From Amblyornis subalaris (Eukaryota > Chordata > Aves > Passeriformes > Ptilonorhynchidae): a DNA stretch of 64,000 bases. How positions within the stretch are numbered: the stretch's first letter is position 1; each line of letters opens with the position of its first letter. A model generated the notes under the pieces. It did no database searches. It had not been told where the DNA came from and saw only the letters and a list, made by a program, of their open reading frames with translations. Below, in pieces: positions 24,787-38,584 of the stretch. The DNA is taken from assembly GCA_018881555.1 (NCBI GenBank), contig JACAXG010000070.1:620001-684000 (forward strand), given 5' to 3'. The translations under genes were made by a program, and so were the position numbers.

Positions 24787-27700
24787 CATGTCATGCAAAC
24801 TCACTGCAAGAATCNGCAGAGATTCTGCTGTAACTGTGCAAGATGCAGAAGGTGGAGGGAGACCTGGGTAGCAGCACACAAAGTAAGGGCACAGTTCTTC
24901 CACCCATATGGGTGCACAGAATCATCTCTATGCAAAGTTGTTGGTACAAACCAGCCCTCAAGACTTACAGCCATTTCCTCCCCATCCATTTTTGCAGTTC
25001 CACTCAATCCTGTTTCTGTGCCACTGGTGAATGAGGAGAGCCATCAAACCCACTCGTATGGCACAGGGAGCTGCACAGTGCGGGTACGGGGATGTGAGTG
25101 ATCCACTGATGCTGAGGGAAAGGAAGAAAGGATTAAACATGTTCAGCTGTCTGGGCAAAACAGGTTTCTCCACTGGCTTGGGAGAAAACTGCTTGCCCTA
25201 TGCTATGAGAGTAAACAATACACAACATCTAAAAAAATTCTGGCAGTTTACTGACCATAATAGGCGCTAAAATTTATAATTTGCTGCATAGTTTAACAGT
25301 GTCTATTAAATCCACAGACAAAGCATTTGCTGAGATTGTGGAAAATTTACAAAATCACCTATCCTCAGAGTCATTGGAGATGATAGAGCATTTCTGTTTT
25401 TATAAAGAGAATCTGAAAGAAAATGAACATTTCCAAAAACGTGGCTGGAATAGAGAAATGGCCAGAGCTTTGCCAGGGTGCAGGGAATATAAATGATGCA
25501 TGAGGGAACTGGGTACTCTGTGTTCAGGGAAATAAAACAACCCCCAACCAGTGATTACAGAGTGAGGCTGATTTGACCGCAAACCTTCTCAAGAAATTGG
25601 AATACCCCCAGAAACAAGCACTAAAGATGCCAGGGATTTGTGACGGTATCATATGATCTGTGCAACGCATTAAGCAAGAGTCTTGCAAAAAGCATAGTGT
25701 GGACAACTGTCAAAAGCAAACTGCTTTCATTGCAAGAAATGAGGCTAGTAGGAATGGCTGGGGACTGTGTCCAGGTGAGTGCTGAAAGCATCCAGTGATA
25801 GAAGCAATTGGCTCTGATTGCAGATCCCCGAGCTCCACTTTCAAGTTTCAACCAGTCAAATGAAGGCTCACAATGGCAACAGCCTCTCTGTATAGAAGGG
25901 AANTATCCCTGCCTTCTCGCTGCTTTAATCCCAAACCTGAAAGTATTGTGAGGAGAAAACAGGTTGTTCGCAGTGCCGGCTGCAGGGAGCAGCAGTTAAG
26001 TGCAATGAAGAGGAATCAGACAGATGAGCCATCCTCTTGTGCACCNCAGAAAGGGTGCCATGAGAAATGCTGAGGAAGCTGGAGTGGGTTCTGCTAGGAT
26101 GGATGAGATAATGTCTGTGCACTAATGACTGCCTTTGTCTTTGTTTGAAAACAACAGTTAAGTGTATGTCAAGGTTGCCTAATGCACAGTGCCAGAGCAT
26201 ATCACTCTGTAATGCTCCCAACGCTGGTTGTCTGTGGGAAGACCCAGCCAGGAGTTTAGTGTCGTGGCCATAGACTGACATGGGAATGGAGAAAATGCCC
26301 TGCTGGAGTCTGGCTACCCCTCAAAGTCCTCAGACAGGGGTCTGAGGGGTCTGCTCATATGGCCATCACCAGGACATTAGTCANTTGCAGCTGCTGGGTG
26401 CAGCTGCCTACACTTCAGCTAGTTCAGCACAGTGTGTGTACTGTGCAGATAAGGACCTCCAGGAAGAGGGACTCCTTAGCAGGCTGCTAGTAGCAAAGGG
26501 ACAGGTCCTCTCTCCTAGCAGGTGACACTGATAGGGTCAAGGAGAGTACAGGTTCAGCAGGATGATTTGCAGCAAAGTCCCTATGGAAAAGAAGCTCAAA
26601 GGAATACTAAGGATGCACAAGTAAGACTCATGATCTTCCTANAAGTGACTGTAATAAAACAGAGTAGAAAATTGCTCCTGTAGCCATACTGGGAGGAGGA
26701 GAATCTCTTCCACACACCGGTGACATGCCTTTAAGATGTTAGTGAGAGAGATACCATACATCTTCTCTCTGAGTGCTTTCATCTTCTTGAATAATTGCTA
26801 TGCCCATCTTTTTCCTAGGATGGTGGCTGTGGAGGTGAATTATCTCCCACCATAACCAGCCTGGCTTCAATGCTCTGATGCAGTGAGAGGGAACATCATG
26901 AGACCAGAAGTGCTGGACTTGGAAAAAACACCCTTTCTCCTGGTCTCAGAGACCAGGGCCTGTTCTTTGGCAACTAAAGCAAACAGCATGGTGTTGTGAT
27001 GACATCCATGCAGCTAAACTGTCTTCCCCTAAAGCAGGATGGCCTCACCCATGCATCCTGCTGGAAACAGTGCTGAGGCTATGGTGTTCCTTGAACTGAG
27101 CACAAAAATGTTGTAACACTGTGAGCCCTGCCAATTGAAAATGCAGAAGAGGTAATATCTGAGAGATGTTTGGACTTAAGAGGGTAAAAGTCAAAAGAGA
27201 AAAGGAAAGCCTGGAGCTGACATTGCATTTGGAGTTCTACCAGCTTTGGGAGTTTCATTGAATTAAAGATGTTTTTATTTAATAAAATGCATTTGCACTC
27301 AGGCTGCAAGCAGAAACAGACATATGGCAGAGAGGGAGAGCAGCTGGTCCCCAGCAACAGCCCCTCTTGTGCCACCATCAAGGCACTGCTATGGCATCTT
27401 CCCTCTCAAGGGACTCCCAAAAGTAACAGGGTCCCTTAGTGCTGCAGTGCAGCTGCCCCTGGGGTGGACTGTGAGGCAGCACTTGCAGAAATCAGGCAAG
27501 GAACAAAGAATACCAGCCCCAGTGGGAAGCATGGTGCACAAATCAGTTTCACAAGCTTTGTGATATCGTCACAAAATCAGGGCTAAAAATTGTCAAGGCT
27601 TCACTGCAGTCTGCATTTCAGGATTTAGCCACAAGACTGCTCATCCTGCACCTAAGCCTCCCTTCATGTCAGAACATGTCAGTGATGCTGAAAGCCACTG

Positions 27701-30622
27701 CTGTTTGTTTCAGCACTTTGTATGTGGCCTGCAGGCTTCCCACAGGGACGTTGACCAGGCAAAACCCTGCTTATTTTAGGAGATCTGGTGAAATCTTGAC
27801 TATGGGGAAACCTTCTGGAGAGTTCAAAAGGCTTGAAAGACCTANCTAGCCCTCCAAAGATAAAGAAGGGAACAAGTATAAGCAGGTTCCACATCTATTG
27901 CTTTAGTCTGTGATACGCAGTCTCTGTAAACTGGCAGGAAGACAAGCGCTCATCGCACAGTGAGGAGATGCCTTGATGAGGGAGGTAGGACTAGCAACAG
28001 GCACCCACATGAATTCAGAGCTGTGATTCAGCTGGCTTCCTCAAAGGCAAGGGTAGAAGGGATGAGAGGGCCTGTGCTCCAGCACCCTCTGTGCCCGTGG
28101 CAGGAAAACCAGCTGTGGATCAGATGTTCCTTTGACNTTCTCGCCTGCACCAAGCAGGCACACACAAGCCACAGCACAGTGGGATCCCTCAAATGAACAG
28201 AACCATTGTGAAGCTCTTGGGAGATGTTTTGAAGCTGCCATTGTTGCCAGCAGAATCTGGAAACTCTCAAGTCTGAATGGGGGTCAGTGGCTCACTGGTT
28301 GGGTCTGTTCTGGAAAACACCACTTTGGCTCCTGCAGCTAAGACATTCCTCCATAAAACTTTACGAGGCAGCAAGTAGAAGAGTTGGGTGACAGCTCTCG
28401 CCTTTGTGATTTGCTTCTGTAACCAGGGGCAAAATCTACGCTCCTGCTCACCCTTCGGATGTCCACTGTGCAAATGCCTCCATGTCAAACATTCACCCCA
28501 GGACCCTCTTAGAGGAGAAGAGCCATTCTAAGGACAAGAGAAATCTCATCTATTCCAGATGAAGAGAATAAATGAAGCACCCACTGAAAATGCTTTAAAG
28601 TTCAATGAATGGCACAGTAACATTATGTTATTGAGACCTTGTTTCTTGGCTTTGTTGTAACATATTTGGGTTTTTTCCTTTTTCTTGAAGCTAAGTAGGG
28701 TCTCAGACAATCCTGACACTCCTAAGAAGTACTGCTCTTCTAGACAGAAGAAAACCAAACAAGACCTATATGCAGAAAAAAAGGAAGTTTGGGAACCAGA
28801 TGCAAGTTTTGAAGGAGGCTGCAGGAGTTGGTTTGAGGTTCCCAGCAGGGAATATCCTGATGTTCCTTCTGGACCCCAGACTTTTGTTCTAAGTGGCTTT
28901 TGTTCTAGCTGTCTTACCTAAAGGGAGCTCAGCTGAGGAAAAGGTCTGCAGGAAATTCACACCGTTGGGAACATGGTGCAGGTGGCTCTGATATTGTGGA
29001 ATAATATGATGAATAATGAAGGTTTTTTTGTTACTGCTTGGGTTTTGTGATCAAGGCCCTTATTTAGCAAATATAACTTAGGTGATTAATAAGCCAGCAC
29101 ACAGGTATCCAGAGGGACACACAGCTAACAGTCAGTGCATGTGAATAAAGAAGCACAGTCTAAGAGCTTTCAANTCATTTGACCCACAGCAAGAAGGGAA
29201 GCAGACAAAAAGATATCCGTGGTCCCCAGTGACAGCCTTGCCACCTGGCAAGGAGGCTGCTAACAGGTACAGCAATTATTTGGAAAACCATAATGTTGAG
29301 TATCCAAATCCTAGTGAAACTTCTAGTTAAATATCTGAATTGCCAGATGCTGAGCTGGTGTCTTCAGTCTATAGGGGGGTTAGTAGCTGGGCTCTTACAT
29401 AAGACTCACACTCTGGTAAGAGGTAGGTATTGGGGTTGTCATAGATCCACTCCAGCAGGAAATGGCCTCCAATTCCAACCACAGACCACAAAGACATCAG
29501 TACACACCAGCCATTTATTAACTTGGTCTAACATCAACCTCTGGTTTCTGAGCTCCACCAACACTATTTTATGTGTTTTTTCACATGATGTAAAATTTGC
29601 TGGTGTGGCTTATGCACCCTTCATTCCCTGAGCTATCTCAAGGTAATCTCTACTGCCTGCTCCTGGTCTTAAGGCTTTTAAAACCTTAATGTAAAATCAG
29701 AAGGAAGATTTCTTTCCTATTCCCTTGTCTGCTGTGGTATTCACTCCCCGTTGTTCCCTGTTGACCTTGAAAAACGACTCAGGCCCATTGTGGACTCCCA
29801 ATCCCCGAGCAGACTTTCTGAGCCCTCTTTCAGCATGCCTATTTAAAACTAAAAGCAAAACAAACACACAAAAGTCCACAAAAGCGCCGTGTGTACCTTG
29901 CTACCTAGAAAGCAATTAAATCCATTATATTTTCTCCAGTAGTTTCAACGTGCTACNTCTCAGGGGTTAGCGCAATGAACATTAGTCATAAGCTAATCAG
30001 AAACAGAGGTGCTTAAATAATTCATAAGCTGCCTTTCTTCACGGAGAACCTNAATACACAGCCCTGTCATACCATGAGTGCAGTGCTACCAAAAGGCGGC
30101 TCACTTCACAGAGGGTGTCAGTCAACTCAGAGACGACAGAGGCAATTTCTGTGAAAAGCCATACTCAAAGAGATGAGGAATGACCCAGGAATGCCTGCTT
30201 AGGGAAGCACATCTTTCTCCCACAGGAGTTAGGGGAGAGCTCTGCTGCACCTCTGCTCTCCCCAGCACTTAAGTATCTCTCTGTAACACAAAACCAGAGT
30301 AATGACCTTTGGGTAAGGACCAAGCTTAGAGTCATCCCCAGGCACAGACCCTTANAGAGTCTGCAGGGATCACCTACACCATGGGAACCAGGAAAAGAAA
30401 TAGGGAATTGCCCCNAGAGGCAGCACTTAGATGGAATTAGTCCAGATCTATGCACGTGTGGAATTGCTTGGGAGGCACAGTCACAGAGCAGTGCCAGGCA
30501 GCAAAGGGAGACCCCTCTGCTGCCCAGTGCAGGGCTGGAGAGGGACTGCCAGCTGATGTGTGTGTGAGCTTTTCCATGCCAGCCTAGCCTAATGACCCTG
30601 AATCACAGCATCCCTAATGCCT

Positions 30623-30628
30623 AATAAA
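30623..30628 (+). promoter_or_regulatory. Possible polyadenylation signal AATAAA
   Basis: CCTAATAAAGG is followed within 10 bases by TTGCTTTGTTCTG, a T/GT-rich element. It has no associated open frame or clear acceptor upstream, so it is weaker than the signal at 6572. Confidence 0.22.
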
Positions 30629-31733
30629 GGTTGCTTTGTTCTGAGAAGCCTGGCTTGTATGATGGCAAAATATCTGCTTGCTGCCAAGAGAATAATGTCT
30701 GTGACAGGGCAGGGACACTTCTGATCTTATGGGAAGAGTAGCTATAAGAAAAAGTGATGCTAAAATTAGACACCAGCCCCATAAGGAGTGGGACTGCCTG
30801 TGACTTGCAAGGAGGGGAACTCTAATNCTAATGGGTGTTCCTTGGACTGTGTAGAGGGAAGGAGACCAATGCGACCGCTGGAAGTGGCATCTAATGAGGA
30901 GAGGCCAGGGAGAAGGCAAGGCAAGAAGGCATCGTGGCATCAGAGAGGTGACAAGGACACAAATGATGTGCAGTGGAGGGGAAGGAAAAGACAAGAGCCC
31001 AGCTCACACCAGGGAACACTGCCTTGAATCTGGTGTGCAACCACAGTGACAGGGATATGAAGGAGGCAGCCGAGCGGGCAGCAGACAGCGTCTGTTTGTT
31101 CCAAGTTGATGGACAGTGTCTGACAAGTTCAAAGTTTGGGATGAGGGAACTGGGGTGTAGACAAAAAAGGACAAGGAGATTTTCCCAGCAGAAGGGCAGA
31201 GCATGCTTTCGACTCTCAGGACTGAAGTAGGTCACAAATTCTCCCAAACTGCAGCCAGGCTGGTTAACAGGCTTGACCTGTAGGATGGTGTTGTTGGATT
31301 TACTGACAGCTCTGGGAAGAAAAGAGAATCTCATAGACTCCTGTGAGCTACATTTATACAAGCCCATGTCTCTGACCCAGGGTACATCAGCCAAGAAGCA
31401 TCCCGCAGATGAAAAACATTTGTTGCCTCTCTAATCCCCTGCTAAAAAAATGGGTGCAAACAGAAACATGCATACAGCAAAGATGTATTTGTTCAGCAGG
31501 CTGAAAAAGAGCTGGGAAAGCCCCCTAGACCTAATGGCTAGAAAACAAACTCCATCTGATGCCATGGATCACAAGTTTGTATTACTACACTATTGCGTGA
31601 CAGCATCTAAGAAATATTGCTCTGTGGTAACTGAACTAAAGCTAGATCAGCGCAGCACTACACATGCTGGTTTGCCTATCTACATGTGTCATCAAGCTTG
31701 GTTAAGTTATTCTCACTATTAATTTCTTGTGTA

Positions 31734-31880
31734 AAGGAGTTCCACAGCTTAGCACGTGCTGTGTACATCAGCACAGCTTGATTTGCAGCATCACTTCGCC
31801 TAAAGGTGCTGAACTTGCTCTTATTTACACAGTGAACTCTCCTTGTTTTACACATGCCAAGAATAAAGGTGAGTGTGAGA
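31734..31880 (-). mobile_element. Possible ancient CR1/L3-type LINE fragment
   Basis: The plus strand reads GAGTTCCACAGCTTAGCACG then TGCTGTGT. This resembles the antisense of a block in old L3/CR1 elements that reads like GAGTTCCACAGGTTAA..TGCTGTGTGA. The sequence after it aligns only loosely. The orientation would match the clearer L3-type copy at 49.7 kb. This is recall of a family pattern, not an alignment. Confidence 0.33.
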
Positions 31881-33261
31881 CATCCATTAGCCCATGAATC
31901 CTGTTGGGCATCACAGTTTAATCCCCTCAGACCTGCTTGCTTCCCAGCACTTACAGAACAAGACCAGTTTCTGCAAGCCTGCAGATCCTCCTCTCATTAC
32001 CTAAAGATGCTATGTGCAGCTGGATAAAAGCCTCCATATGGCATTCTCAGCTAATCATACCAGACAGCCAGTACTTTCCCTAAGAAGNATCTTTCAGGCT
32101 GTAGGTTCCAGTGGACTCCTCCATAAATACTGCTGTTTTATCAAGGACCAGAGTCATCCAGTACTCAGGAACAGGCTGAGTGCAGTTCCCAAGCCTCTCC
32201 TGTGAAGGAGCAATGTTAAGTATCGTTCTCAGTGCTAGCACATGGGCAGGGGGTGCCTGGGGAGTGAGGGCAACCCCATCTCTACATGCTCACAGTGGGG
32301 TCTGAGGCTTCTTGCACCCCTACTACACCATCCAGAGTCCTCAGGAGGAAGAGGATGGGCTGGGAGGCTGATTGTGAACACTCCATGACTACCAGCAGCA
32401 TCTGAACACAGCTTCAGTTGTTGCACATGGGGACGCTGTTCATCCCCCACTTGCTGAGCCCACCAAAAAAACCAAGACTGTGCCCTCTCATTACAGCATC
32501 CTCTCAGGAGTCCAGCTTCCTTTCTGCCTAATGTCAAAGCCAGATTGATATTTCAATCCACACAACATATAATGGACCTTGGTAAAATCAATCAATACAC
32601 ATTCCCTCATTTCCCCATGTCCACTTGCTTAATGGAGGAAATAGCTGCTGCCTGAGACCCTGAAATTCAATGGGTCTTTTGTCCCCACACAAATGTACTT
32701 GACTTTGAGTTTAGAAAAAAAGTAAAAGCAGACCCTCACAATGATGCTTTTTTCCTTTCTGTTTTTCAAAGCGAGAATGGAGTGGGCAAAGTAATTGTTA
32801 GAGCATGACTACAGATCTTCATTGGGGTAAACCCAGCAGAACTGCTTAAGGATTTTCCCTGCAGCCATCAGGCCATCAACCTGCAATTCCTCAGAACTAG
32901 AAAAGTGCTGAGAGCTCAGCAGTTCAGAGGGGTTTGCAGTTTGCCTTGTCAGTTGTCACCTATCTCAGAAGGGTGAGTGGTGAGAAGTTCTTCCCCTTCT
33001 TCTTCTGTAGTGTGGAAGAAATGTGCTTATAGGGATGGAGCCAAAGATAGGTTCATAGCCCTGTCACTCTCATGCTTCTTATCCTCTGCAACTTAATTGC
33101 TAGGACCATGATAGGGATCCCTCTCCTCCTTTGTAGAAACACAGCTTGATGCCAAACTACTGGCAGGAGTGAAGATACAAGAACAAACCACATGCCACAG
33201 ACATTAGTCATTGTACTCTGCTTTGCTGGGAAAGCCTTACACTGAACAGCAGGATATGCAG

Positions 33262-33380
33262 TGGGATGGGATGGGATGGGATGGGATGGGATGGGATGGG
33301 ATGGGATGGGATGGGATGGGATGGGATGGGATGGGATGGGATGGGATGGGATGGGATGGGATGGGATGGGATGGGATGGG
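33262..33380 (+). repeat. Pure (ATGGG)n pentanucleotide array, about 24 copies
   Basis: 119 bases of ATGGG/GGGAT units with no interruption. Because five bases times three gives five codons, every plus frame free of stops reads as a repeating Met-Gly-Trp-Asp-Gly pattern, and the minus strand as Ser-His-Pro-Ile-Pro. These frames are artefacts of the repeat. The purity suggests recent expansion and length polymorphism. GGG occurs every five bases with AT loops, so the plus strand meets the G-quadruplex pattern several times over. Confidence 0.97.
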
Positions 33381-36300
33381 AGCAAAGCTGTGAGATCAGG
33401 TAAAGTGATAGAGCTAAGTTCCAAAATGTTTAGAAAATTCAAAGGAAATCCATGGAAGGGAAATGCTTAGCCAACACGCTGGCTCACCCTGGGCCTCATA
33501 GCAGGCAATACAGCAGACAATACAAAATCAGTATCCAGGAATTAATAAAAGAGCAGAAGGAAAAGGCTGAAATGTGGTAAAAAGACTGGGTGACCAGCTG
33601 GGCCAAGCAGAGGGGAATCACGTCAGGAGAATGTGATGTGCTGCTGCAGGGGTAAGAGGGTGATGGGACCACCAGTGCCAGCTCGGCCAGTTGCCTGCTG
33701 AGGCTACATGTGCAGCCATAGCAGCAGCATTGTGCAGATGCTGTACATTGCAGGCAGTGGCCCCAGAGTCTTTTGTTTGCACAGCTCCTGCTTTTCCCAT
33801 GCCTTTCCATCTCCACCCACAGGGTGACCTCTCTTACCATCCCCTTTCTAGGCCAAGAAATGCTTTATTTATCCAGGGCCATTTGATGCCTCTATCCACA
33901 TAAATTCAGCTTCCCTTTATTCACTTGCACTTCTTCATATTCCCATTAGCACAGGTTTGAAGCAGAACATCAGCTCTTATAGCTCTTTACCAGGTTGTTT
34001 ACTGCAGAATCTCTCTGAAGTCAGAGAAACGGCAGCCCTGGTGCCAAATTCCATTTTAACTACACAATCAGTTATCAGCCCATTACCATAATAAGCAGAT
34101 TAAAGGCACTGAGAAATGCACAGTTTACTCATGGCTGGGGACTTTGCTGCTGTCTTCCCAGTCCCACAGGTCCCATTCTGCTCTGCTTGTCACTTTTCTC
34201 CAGGATNCCTGGGGAGGGAAGCAGAGGCTGGAGGTGATGAGCAACACCATGTCCCAACCAAGGCTGGGGCAGGTGATTCCTCATACCCAGAGCCACTCAG
34301 GTGAACTAAATCAGGCCAGGTCACCTTTCTTGGGCCCTTGAACATTTCCTTTTTCTTTGAGGGTCTAACTGGAAACATTTCTCCACTGGCAAGGTTTCAG
34401 ATATCTGTTCCCCTTGCATTCATTTTTCTGCCTGTCATTCTTCCGGGACCAGACCGTGGATTGTTTCAACCATCCAGAGTAATCCTATCTGGATCCAACC
34501 CCATTTCTCCCTCTCATCTGCAGAGGGCAGAAGATTGGGTTTCAATAGCATATATTAATTCCCATGTATTTCTATTTCAAAGAGGCTCAAAGGATATTTC
34601 TGAAGTAACAGATGTGCTCCATCACAACAGGAAGAAGGCAGGCAGGGATCAGGATGCTGATGGATGCCTCCTGTGAGCACTTCTCAGGAATCTGCAAGTC
34701 AGACCTGCCTCCAGACTGCAGCAGCTGAGTGCAAGCACAGACCAGAGCGTTAGTTGCAGTTATGAGTCACCTGCCACCTAAAGCAAATACCTCATCGAGA
34801 GGAAAGCAGTACCTGCATCACCTCCAAATTTATTCATGTGGCATCACCAGGAAACCTTCAACCATTACATTGAAATCCAAACATTTTACAAAAGCAATTA
34901 TCTAACTACCAGGTTGCTGCTATAAGATCAGTAAAAGCCAGATTTAGTTCCTCTCCCCAGACTGTCTGGTTTTATTTTCTGATCAGCTGTTGTCTTTAAT
35001 TCCCACTGCCCAGATCAATTGCTAATGACTTCAGCTTCTCGCTCCAGAAGGCAGGGAGCCCTTGCTTCAGGGATGGGAAACTGAATTGGGGCAGGAAGGA
35101 TGGACACTTTTCCCTGTTTGAGTGCTAGTAAAGCTGCTCAACTCCCTGCCCAGGTTATTGACACAAGCAAGCCAGGTGAGCTGGCAGCAAAGACTCTGTG
35201 AGTCTCTGCCCATGAGGTGTCTAAGCTTGGGAATAGATGCTGGGGGTGGGGGGCATAAGGGGAGGCAAGGGCATTTACCAGGCAAACACACAGATGCTGT
35301 AACTATAGCAATGGCAACAGCACTGGAAACACAGGAGGACATAGCCTCTCATTATTTACCTTGTGTGTTGAATTTTTTGTGGCCTGCAGGACCAGAATAC
35401 ATTTGTTGCTACAGCATGAGAAAAGACAGTGTCATCTCAGGATCCAGATCCTGAACCAGGATGGGAACTTTACATTACATTGCATGGACAAAAGGAAGTG
35501 TAACACTGCTATACTGCAGAGGAAGCACAAAACTCCGGCTGTTGGTGATCACTAAGTACCCCTCCCCGTGCCGCCTCCTCTCCTGTCCTTTTCCTGTTCT
35601 GTCCTTCCAATCAGCTGCTGAGCTTCAGGCTGGGGTCAGCTCTGTTTTAAGAGGTAGAATAGCAATGAATAAACACATACACACATGCAATTGTTGTGCT
35701 AACCCAGAAACTTCTAGCTTTTCTTGCTAGCAGAATTTGAACCTGCCAGCACTAGTCACACAATGCATTTCTATCACTCTCACAGGTGGCAGTAGTAGGA
35801 GACTATTATGGAAGGAGTGGTCCAGGGACTAGATATGACCCAGGACGGGTTGTACTGAAAAGTAAAGCTGCACCCAGCAAGGCAGTCGAGGTGCAAGCAG
35901 CTTCATCAGCCTGAACTACATTACCCTTACACACACACACACCAAGTTTTGACTCTAAACTCACCCCCAGCAATGCTTGTCCTTCACTACCTCTCTGAAT
36001 GTAGAGTTTCTTCCCCAAAATGTCCTGCAATGGCCTGGGGCTTGAAGCATGCCTATGAGGCTGTAAATACCACCTGAAAGCAATGTGATAGAGTTTCACC
36101 CTAGTGAGAAGAGTCACGGGGCAAAAGACACTTGCAGGAACAAGCACTGGGTATGGATGAGCTCTTTTATGGCTGTGCACGTAATTGATATAAGACAGCA
36201 ACAAGTCAGAGGGAGGGGACAAGCTTTTCAGGGTCCCTGAAGAACACGGCATCTGCTGCATGTCTCCTTCCGTATGGATTAACCGCTGCCTGGTCCCAGC

Positions 36301-38098
36301 AAAGGCTCAGAGCTGGGGGGATGGGGTGTTGGTGTTCCCTGGAGATGTTTTCCTCCTGCACCTCTCTAGTTAAGATATCAGAAGTGAGATTTGTCACTTA
36401 ACCATCTGGAATAGGCGATCACAGGAGGCTGCTGCTCCTCAGTCTGTCACACTCTTAAACTGTGCTAATGTCATTCAGATGTTTCACAAAGCAGCCCTGA
36501 CAAGCAGGCATGAAATTAAGATGTTTGTGCAGCCGGCCAACTGGGAAATGACAATGGCAGACCGGGGAAAGGCAGAGGAGGGGGGCACATTCAGAAGGAG
36601 GAAGCTGTGCTGGAAACTATTTGCTTCCTCTCTCTCCCTTGGATGTGCTGCAGCTTGGACCTGCTCAGACAGGAGGGCTGATGCAGTGGCATCTCCATGC
36701 CAGGGAAAGCCTGGGAGCATCTCCCTTGTTTGCCCCTTTATGCTCTCATGGTGTCCAGCCTCAAGACTGAACCCAAGACAACCACTCATGTCCTCACTGA
36801 ACTAGGATTTCTAATAAGAGAATTTCTTTTCCCCCAGCACTGTGGGACAGTCCTGTTTGGAAACAGGCTGAGGGAAGGTGAGCTGGCTGGAAGCAGAAGA
36901 CATCCTTGAACCCCACAACGCTGCAGCCCCATGGGGTTTGCAGGGAGAGGACTGGGCATCCTGTGCTCCTGCCTCGGTCCTAGCAGTGCTGCAAGGTGCT
37001 GGGGCAGCTGGATCTCATTTCATACTGCAAAGCAGTTTTATCAGCAGGGAGTTGACATGGGGCTTTAAAACACTTTCTAATTAAGGGGCAGGCCAGCCTG
37101 GAGAGCAATTAGGTTTGACACATCCCGTGTTTGAGAAAGTCTGTGTTGCAAGCTCTGGAAAACATCCTGAGCTTCAGCAATTAAATCTTCTCCTTCCCAT
37201 TCCTTCCAGACCTCCTCATTTGCAGAAACATCCTTGTTGGACAGCTTTCAACCAGTGTGCCCACTGCCCTGAGGGCCAGGGTGCAGCTGGAGCAGGTGAG
37301 GTCAAATGTACTGTGTGTGGTGGGGAAAATCACAGTGCAATTTAGACTGGAAGGAGGTAATTTTTTGTAAGGCAACCAGGAACAGCTCCCAAAGTTAATC
37401 TAGCCCCTCTCCCATTCCCCTGCCCTCAGGGCAAGCAAAACTGGGGTNCTCTCTACTTCCTGGGCTTTGTAGAACTGTTGAGCTGCTAAGATGCACAGGA
37501 TTCATGGCCAGCAGGGAAGTAATTTTCAGTATGGCACTGCCTGCGATCCAGGAATGATGCCTCACTTTCCTACACACTCACAGCTTGCCTTTGAGCCAGC
37601 TCATGAAGCTGTCCATGTCTCAGTTTCCCCTGCTAGAAGACAGCAGTGAAATAGCTACAGTGAGGATATTTTGCTTTGTCTATTCAGAATGCCAGCAGAA
37701 TTCATTAAAACTATCTTTTCTTTTTCTTTTGCTTTACAACCACAAAAAAGATTACTTTCTTCAAAATAATCCATGAAAATACTTCACTTTTTCAGACATG
37801 TAATTTTTCCCTATGTGAAAATAGGGGAAGACAAGAGAGTACATATTTGTTACATAAATTTGTTATTTTCCTCCATCTACAAAGCATAATGTTTGACAGA
37901 AAAAGCAATCTGCTACCCCCAAAAAAGTGTATAGGAAAGAGTTATTTTTTTCATAAGAAAATACTTCTAAAGAAAATAAGCTAATTATTTCCAATTACAA
38001 GTTCATTAGAGTAGAGCCTGTGATGCTGAGCTCACTCCACTGCTGGTCAGCTCCTTTCCTTGCTCTGCAAGCAGCTGCCTGCTTCCCTCCATTGGGGA
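33381..38098. other. Unique non-coding stretch
   Basis: No recognisable gene on either strand. It includes a G-quadruplex motif at 35242-35271, a short AC run at 35930-35942, and an AT-rich block from about 37660 to 38010 with many A/T runs. A splice-flanked 86-base segment at 37210-37295 is discussed among the findings. Confidence 0.55.
35242..35271 (+). other. G-quadruplex motif
   Basis: Four G-tracts (G5, G6, G4, G3) are separated by loops of 1, 5 and 6 bases. This fits the standard four-tract pattern on the plus strand. Confidence 0.45.
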
Positions 38099-38264
38099 TG
38101 GGGAAGCAGGGGATGGAAAAAGCAGGAAAAGACACGGGGGGGAGAGGTGTGGAGAGAAGGAAAGAAAATGGGAAGGAAGGAAAAGGAAAAGAAAAAAAAA
38201 ATGAAAAGAGGGGAAAAGGGGCTAAAAAGGAAAATAAAGAAAAATGGAAAATAAAGAGTGGGTG
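38099..38264 (+). repeat. Polypurine-rich low-complexity tract
   Basis: About 165 bases of almost only A and G on the plus strand (GGAAGGAAGGAAAAGG, GAAAAAAAAAATG, GGGGAAAAGGGG and similar). Few stop codons occur in such composition, so Lys/Glu/Gly-rich open frames here are not evidence of a gene. Long purine runs can form triplex DNA. Confidence 0.85.
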
Positions 38265-38584
38265 AATGAGATCATGCTGCTCTCACTGCTGTTAGAAACT
38301 AAAATAAAAACCTCCAAGGTTAAAAATCTGCCTGATGCTGCCCAATTCAGGAGATGGAGATGGCTGCAGAGCACTAAGTGGGGAGAGAACAATAGGGAAG
38401 GTGACACAAAGAGCAGGGTGAAAGAGAGGGAAGAGGAGTGGAAGAAGCAGGTGACCACAGGGCCTGAGCACACCCGAGGGAAAAGACTTGCAGTGCTCCT
38501 GCTCCTTGGTTTGGTGAGTACCAGGTCTTTTTTTCTCATCCTCTGACATGGGGGCATTCTTCCTCCATCACACACCCCCACCTC

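Larger units (their letters stand above)
24787..33261. other. Unique non-coding stretch
   Basis: No recognisable gene on either strand. The stretch holds a possible poly(A) signal at 30623, a possible ancient CR1 fragment at 31.7-31.9 kb, and AT-rich patches near 29.9-30.05 kb (ATTAGTCATAAGCTAATCAG, then AAATAATTCATAAGC) that resemble conserved non-coding sequence. No frame combines length, recognisable domain content and splice signals. Confidence 0.55.

Noticed and set aside
33211..33470. Open frames reading Met-Gly-Trp-Asp-Gly repeats on the plus strand and Ser-His-Pro-Ile-Pro repeats on the minus strand
   Set aside because: They are produced by the (ATGGG)n array, whose unit length keeps frames open; there is no gene.
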